Assembly: GCF_019134595.1 (NCBI RefSeq)
Contig: NZ_CP077770.1
Span: 3,592,501 to 3,656,500, forward strand
Reading direction: 5' to 3'
DNA: 64,000 bases
Source of the DNA: Pseudoalteromonas shioyasakiensis
Lineage (GTDB): Bacteria; Pseudomonadota; Gammaproteobacteria; Enterobacterales; Alteromonadaceae
In this document: one piece after another, positions 61,121 to 64,000 of the stretch
Layout of the letters: the number at the start of each line of letters is the position of its first letter
Position numbering within the stretch: the first letter of the stretch is position 1
Notes under the pieces: model-generated
What the model saw: only the letters and a program-made list of their open reading frames with translations
The model's database searches: none
Told to the model about the DNA's origin: nothing
Program-made: the position numbers and the translations under genes

Positions 61121-61780
61121 CTAGCTAAAAGTCATCTCAGGAACGTCACCAGAGACAATAAGTTTGCCCTGTGTCTTAGCAATAATTTCATCAACCGAGA
61201 CACCTGGGGCACGCTCTAATAAATGAAATGCACCGTCTTTAATTTCTAAAAGTGCCAAATCGGTGATCACTTTATTGATACAACCAACACCCGTTAACGG
61301 CAAACTACATTCGGTCAGCAGTTTTGATTCGCCATGCTTATTGGCATGGGTCATAGTACAAATAATGTTTTTAGCACCGGCCACTAAGTCCATCGCACCG
61401 CCCATTCCTTTGACCAGCTTTTTCGGGATCATCCAACTGGCAATGTTGCCGTTTTGGTCAACTTCAAATGCACCCAGCACGGTTAAATCAACGTGGCCGC
61501 CGCGGATCATGGCAAAGCTTTCTGCGGAGCTAAATATAGCCGCCCCCGTTGCAACGGTGACCGTTTCTTTACCTGCGTTGATCATATCAGCATCAACTTG
61601 GTCTGCACTTGGGTATGGCCCCATACCGAGTAAACCATTTTCAGATTGCAGCATCACTTCGATGCCATCAGGGACGTAATTAGCGACCAAGGTTGGAATA
61701 CCTATACCTAAATTAACGTAGTAACCATCCTGTAGTTCCATCGCCACGCGTTTAGCGATTTGTTCTCGTGATAATGCCAT
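61121..61780 (-). CDS. scoB: 3-oxoacid CoA-transferase subunit B
   Basis: A 219-residue CoA-transferase beta subunit. The catalytic glutamate is in QSENGLLGMGPY (about 46-57), and GGHVDLTVLGAFEVDQNGNIASWMIP and GMGGAMDLVAGA are conserved. With ScoA it moves CoA from succinyl-CoA to acetoacetate (or a related acid). It lies 11 bp after scoA. The two-subunit layout is typical of bacterial ketone-body metabolism. Confidence 0.93.
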   Translation of the reverse strand: MALSREQIAKRVAMELQDGYYVNLGIGIPTLVANYVPDGIEVMLQSENGLLGMGPYPSADQVDADMINAGKETVTVATGAAIFSSAESFAMIRGGHVDLTVLGAFEVDQNGNIASWMIPKKLVKGMGGAMDLVAGAKNIICTMTHANKHGESKLLTECSLPLTGVGCINKVITDLALLEIKDGAFHLLERAPGVSVDEIIAKTQGKLIVSGDVPEMTFS

Positions 61781-61791
61781 CAGCGTGCTCC

Positions 61792-62499
61792 TTATTGATT
61801 CTCTTGCTTAGTGGTAACTTTCTCGATGCGTTTTTCAAATTCACCTTTAATCACTCGGTCAATATAGATACCCGGCGTGTGAATTTGGCTTGGCTCCAGC
61901 TCCCCTGGCTCAACAATTTCTTCAACTTCAAGAACCGTAATTTTGCCTGCGGTTGCTGCCATCGGATTAAAGTTCATCGCCGTATGACGATAAATGCAGT
62001 TACCATAACGATCTGCTTTCCACGCTTTAACTATCGCAAAGTCGCCAGTAATGCTTGGCTCTAATAAATAATCGCGACCATTAATATTGCGGGTTTCTTT
62101 ACCGTCAGCCACTGGGGTACCGACACCCGTTGCGGTATAAAATGCAGGAATACCCGCACCACCAGCACGCATTTTTTCGGCTAAGGTGCCTTGCGGTGTG
62201 AGCTCAACTTCAAGTTCACCATTTAATAGTTGCTGCTCAAATAGCGCGTTTTCACCGACGTAAGAGGCAACCATCTTACTGATTTGCTTATCTTCAAGCA
62301 GCACACCTAAACCAAAACCATCAACGCCACAGTTATTCGATACCACGGTTAAATCACGGGTGCCTTGACGTTTAATTTGCGCAATTAGTCCTTCAGGAAT
62401 ACCGCATAAGCCAAAACCACCGGCTATCACTGTCATGCCATCTTCAAGGCCTGCCATCGCTTCGCTGTAACTTGTAACTACTTTATCAAAACCTGCCAT
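61792..62499 (-). CDS. scoA: 3-oxoacid CoA-transferase subunit A
   Basis: A 235-residue CoA-transferase alpha subunit. [20 protein letters not shown] (about 28-47), [48 protein letters not shown] and [16 protein letters not shown] are family signatures. It partners ScoB. Located 9 bp after the 3-hydroxybutyrate dehydrogenase gene on the minus strand, so the two enzymes are co-expressed. Confidence 0.93.
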   Translation of the reverse strand: MAGFDKVVTSYSEAMAGLEDGMTVIAGGFGLCGIPEGLIAQIKRQGTRDLTVVSNNCGVDGFGLGVLLEDKQISKMVASYVGENALFEQQLLNGELEVELTPQGTLAEKMRAGGAGIPAFYTATGVGTPVADGKETRNINGRDYLLEPSITGDFAIVKAWKADRYGNCIYRHTAMNFNPMAATAGKITVLEVEEIVEPGELEPSQIHTPGIYIDRVIKGEFEKRIEKVTTKQENQ

Positions 62500-62508
62500 T
62501 GGCTCCTC

Positions 62509-63270
62509 CTACTGTGCAGTCCAACCGCCATCAATGGCGATTGCTTGGGCGGTAATATTGCGTGCTGCATCGGCCATTAAAAAGCTAACGGTATGCAGGA
62601 TCTCATCTAAGCCGATAAATGCTTTTTTCGGCATCGGTGCTAGCATAATTGTGTCGATCACTTGTTGCTCTGAAATGCCATGCTCTTTGGCTTGCGAGGC
62701 AATTTGTTGCTCCACAAGCGGTGTTTTTACATACGCTGGGCACACAGTATTAATCGTGATGTTGGCATCGCCCGTCTCAAGTGCCATGGTTTTAGCAAAG
62801 CCGATTAAGCCATGTTTTGCGGCGATATAAGCCGACTTATATTTAGACGCCACCATCGCATGAATTGAGCCAATATTAATGATGCGACCAAAATCTTGCT
62901 CACGCATACGAGGGAGTACCGCCTTGGTCATCATCGCTGGGCCAACGAGCATAACTTGCTGTAAGAACTGCCATTTATCAGCCGGAAAATCTTCAAGCTT
63001 TGCCACGTGCTGAATACCCGCATTATTAATAAGTACATCAATTGGCTGATTAAGCTCAGTGAAAAACTGCTCTATTGCATCACTGTCTGCCACATTAAGC
63101 GCATACCCTTCAGCGCTACCACCTTGCTCAACAATGCCTGCTGCCGCTTGTTGTGCTGCTTGCTGATTTAAATCAGTCACAATAATAGTGTGACCTTGCA
63201 TCGCCAGTTGCTGGGCAACATATAGACCAATACCACTGGCTGCACCGGTAATTAAAACTGTTTTGCTCAT
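62509..63270 (-). CDS. 3-hydroxybutyrate dehydrogenase (short-chain dehydrogenase)
   Basis: A 253-residue SDR enzyme. TGAASGIGLYVAQQL (8-22) is the NAD loop, NNAGIQHVAKLEDFPADKWQF (about 83-103) is characteristic of 3-hydroxybutyrate dehydrogenases, the catalytic motif is SAYIAAKHGL with Tyr and Lys, and INTVCPAYVKTPLV follows. It oxidises (R)-3-hydroxybutyrate to acetoacetate, which ScoAB could convert to acetoacetyl-CoA. It starts 4 bp after the alpha/beta hydrolase gene and precedes scoA. Confidence 0.9.
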   Translation of the reverse strand: MSKTVLITGAASGIGLYVAQQLAMQGHTIIVTDLNQQAAQQAAAGIVEQGGSAEGYALNVADSDAIEQFFTELNQPIDVLINNAGIQHVAKLEDFPADKWQFLQQVMLVGPAMMTKAVLPRMREQDFGRIINIGSIHAMVASKYKSAYIAAKHGLIGFAKTMALETGDANITINTVCPAYVKTPLVEQQIASQAKEHGISEQQVIDTIMLAPMPKKAFIGLDEILHTVSFLMADAARNITAQAIAIDGGWTAQ

Positions 63271-63274
63271 CGGG

Positions 63275-64000
63275 TTACTCCTCTAAAAACTCACTGATAA
63301 GCTGCGCTTTCGGGGCGATTGAGAAAATACCATCAAGGTGTCCCCAGCCCCCTTCTATTTCTGAAATCTCAACGTCTTTACCTGCCGCTTTCATGGTGTC
63401 AAACACAGTACGCATGTTTTCAGGGCGAAGCAGTAAGTCGTTCGTTGCGGGTAGTAATAATGTTTTGGCAGAGACATTTTTAAGTGCCGTTGTTAAATCA
63501 CTTTGCATGCCAGCGGTAAATAACTGTGATGCCCGGACCAAATAAAGTACATGGTTGGCATCTTGCGTTTTCGCTCGTGCCATTGCGCGCTGAGCGAGTA
63601 CTTGGTTTAACTTAGGCAAGGTACGAATATCTTTTAATGCGCCTTCATCTAATACGTTAAAGTCAGGGAAGCTCGCGTTATAAATAATTGGATGCATCGC
63701 ATCTTGCGTAATATTAAGCATGGTTGCCGCTAAGCCATCTAGCGGGCGCTCTTTGCCGTAGTAATTACCTTGCTGCCAATTTTTATCTAAACGAATTGGT
63801 AACGCCCATTTTTCAAGTGCCGCGACTGTCCATGCATCCATAGTTGCAGCGCCAATCACATGAATTAAACGCTCTACTTTATCTGGATAACGTGTTGCCC
63901 ACTCAAGTGCTTGAAACGATCCCATTGATGCGCCCATCACAGCATGTAATTTAGTGATACCTAGGCTGTCGAGTAAGCGCTTTTGCACATTCACAAAGTC
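63275..64000 (-). CDS. Alpha/beta hydrolase, homoserine-acetyltransferase-like, 5' end outside window
   Basis: The frame is open at the right edge of the window, so the N-terminus is missing; the visible 242 residues include a nucleophile elbow GASMGSFQALEWA typical of MetX-like alpha/beta hydrolases, TNDLLL with a probable acid Asp and the final GGWGHLDG with the catalytic His. The family covers acetyltransferases and esterases. Next to 3-hydroxybutyrate dehydrogenase and a CoA transferase, an esterase for hydroxybutyrate oligomers or esters is possible, but this is inference. It lies 4 bp upstream of the dehydrogenase gene on the minus strand. Confidence 0.8.
   Translation of the reverse strand, partial: DFVNVQKRLLDSLGITKLHAVMGASMGSFQALEWATRYPDKVERLIHVIGAATMDAWTVAALEKWALPIRLDKNWQQGNYYGKERPLDGLAATMLNITQDAMHPIIYNASFPDFNVLDEGALKDIRTLPKLNQVLAQRAMARAKTQDANHVLYLVRASQLFTAGMQSDLTTALKNVSAKTLLLPATNDLLLRPENMRTVFDTMKAAGKDVEISEIEGGWGHLDGIFSIAPKAQLISEFLEE

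Overview
The window reads as a chromosomal segment of a marine gammaproteobacterium of the Alteromonadales, most likely Pseudoalteromonas or a close relative. The case rests on moderately AT-rich DNA, a stand-alone EF-G2, the fabR / fatty acid desaturase / sthA neighbourhood, the fkpA-slyX-yheV-yheS block, an ExeM-type extracellular nuclease with a GlyGly-CTERM-like tail, and winged-helix/beta-propeller membrane regulators. I see no rRNA, tRNA, insertion sequence, prophage or CRISPR array. Almost all of it is ordinary, densely packed core genome. Its interest lies mainly in the regulatory DNA.

Layout. 1-3777: nitric-oxide defence. nnrS and hmp form a minus-strand operon behind a sigma-54 promoter and are divergent from norR; two NorR-type boxes lie between them. 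3774-7030: a LysR regulator divergent from an FMN reductase, a TerB-like protein and two small secreted proteins. 7051-11887: leucine operon leuABCD, preceded by a leader peptide rich in Leu codons and a terminator (attenuation). 12087-15410: fabR, divergent desaturase with a FabR-type operator, and sthA. 15470-17617: hemE, a promoter-to-terminator interval that looks like a small RNA, and rsd. 17764-23699: an S66 peptidase, fkpA, a WD40-like lipoprotein, slyX, yheV, yheS and a small conserved gene. 23752-24215: a 130-bp tandem repeat that runs into the 3' end of a manC-type gene.

25691-34539: a methionine salvage regulon (omega-amidase, aminotransferase, mtnB, mtnC, mtnD, mtnA, mtnK). Two MetJ-like operators sit in its divergent promoters. 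A GGCT-like gene and a membrane-bound winged-helix regulator are lodged inside it. 34591-39312: a glutamate-synthase-like FMN protein, a DUF885 lipoprotein and a degenerate GGDEF protein. 39434-48107: ubiE-ubiJ-ubiB, tatABC, a small periplasmic protein, tatD, an active-looking diguanylate cyclase and hemB. 48240-51026: extracellular nuclease. 51958-54045: EF-G2. 54255-64000: a minus-strand carboxylate uptake and ketone-body-type catabolic region: porin, TctC, TctB, TctA, a CitA/CitB-type two-component system, both CoA-transferase subunits, 3-hydroxybutyrate dehydrogenase and a MetX-like alpha/beta hydrolase cut by the window end.

Working together: the NO genes form a sensor-effector circuit. 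FabR, desaturase and transhydrogenase link membrane unsaturation to NADPH balance. The mtn genes recycle methylthioadenosine to methionine under apparent MetJ control. The last cluster probably imports a small carboxylate (perhaps a hydroxybutyrate-like acid) and activates it to a CoA thioester. The strongest non-gene signals are the leu leader, the MetJ, NorR and FabR operators, the candidate small RNA, the tandem repeat, and a 13-bp inverted repeat between the CoA-transferase and porin genes.
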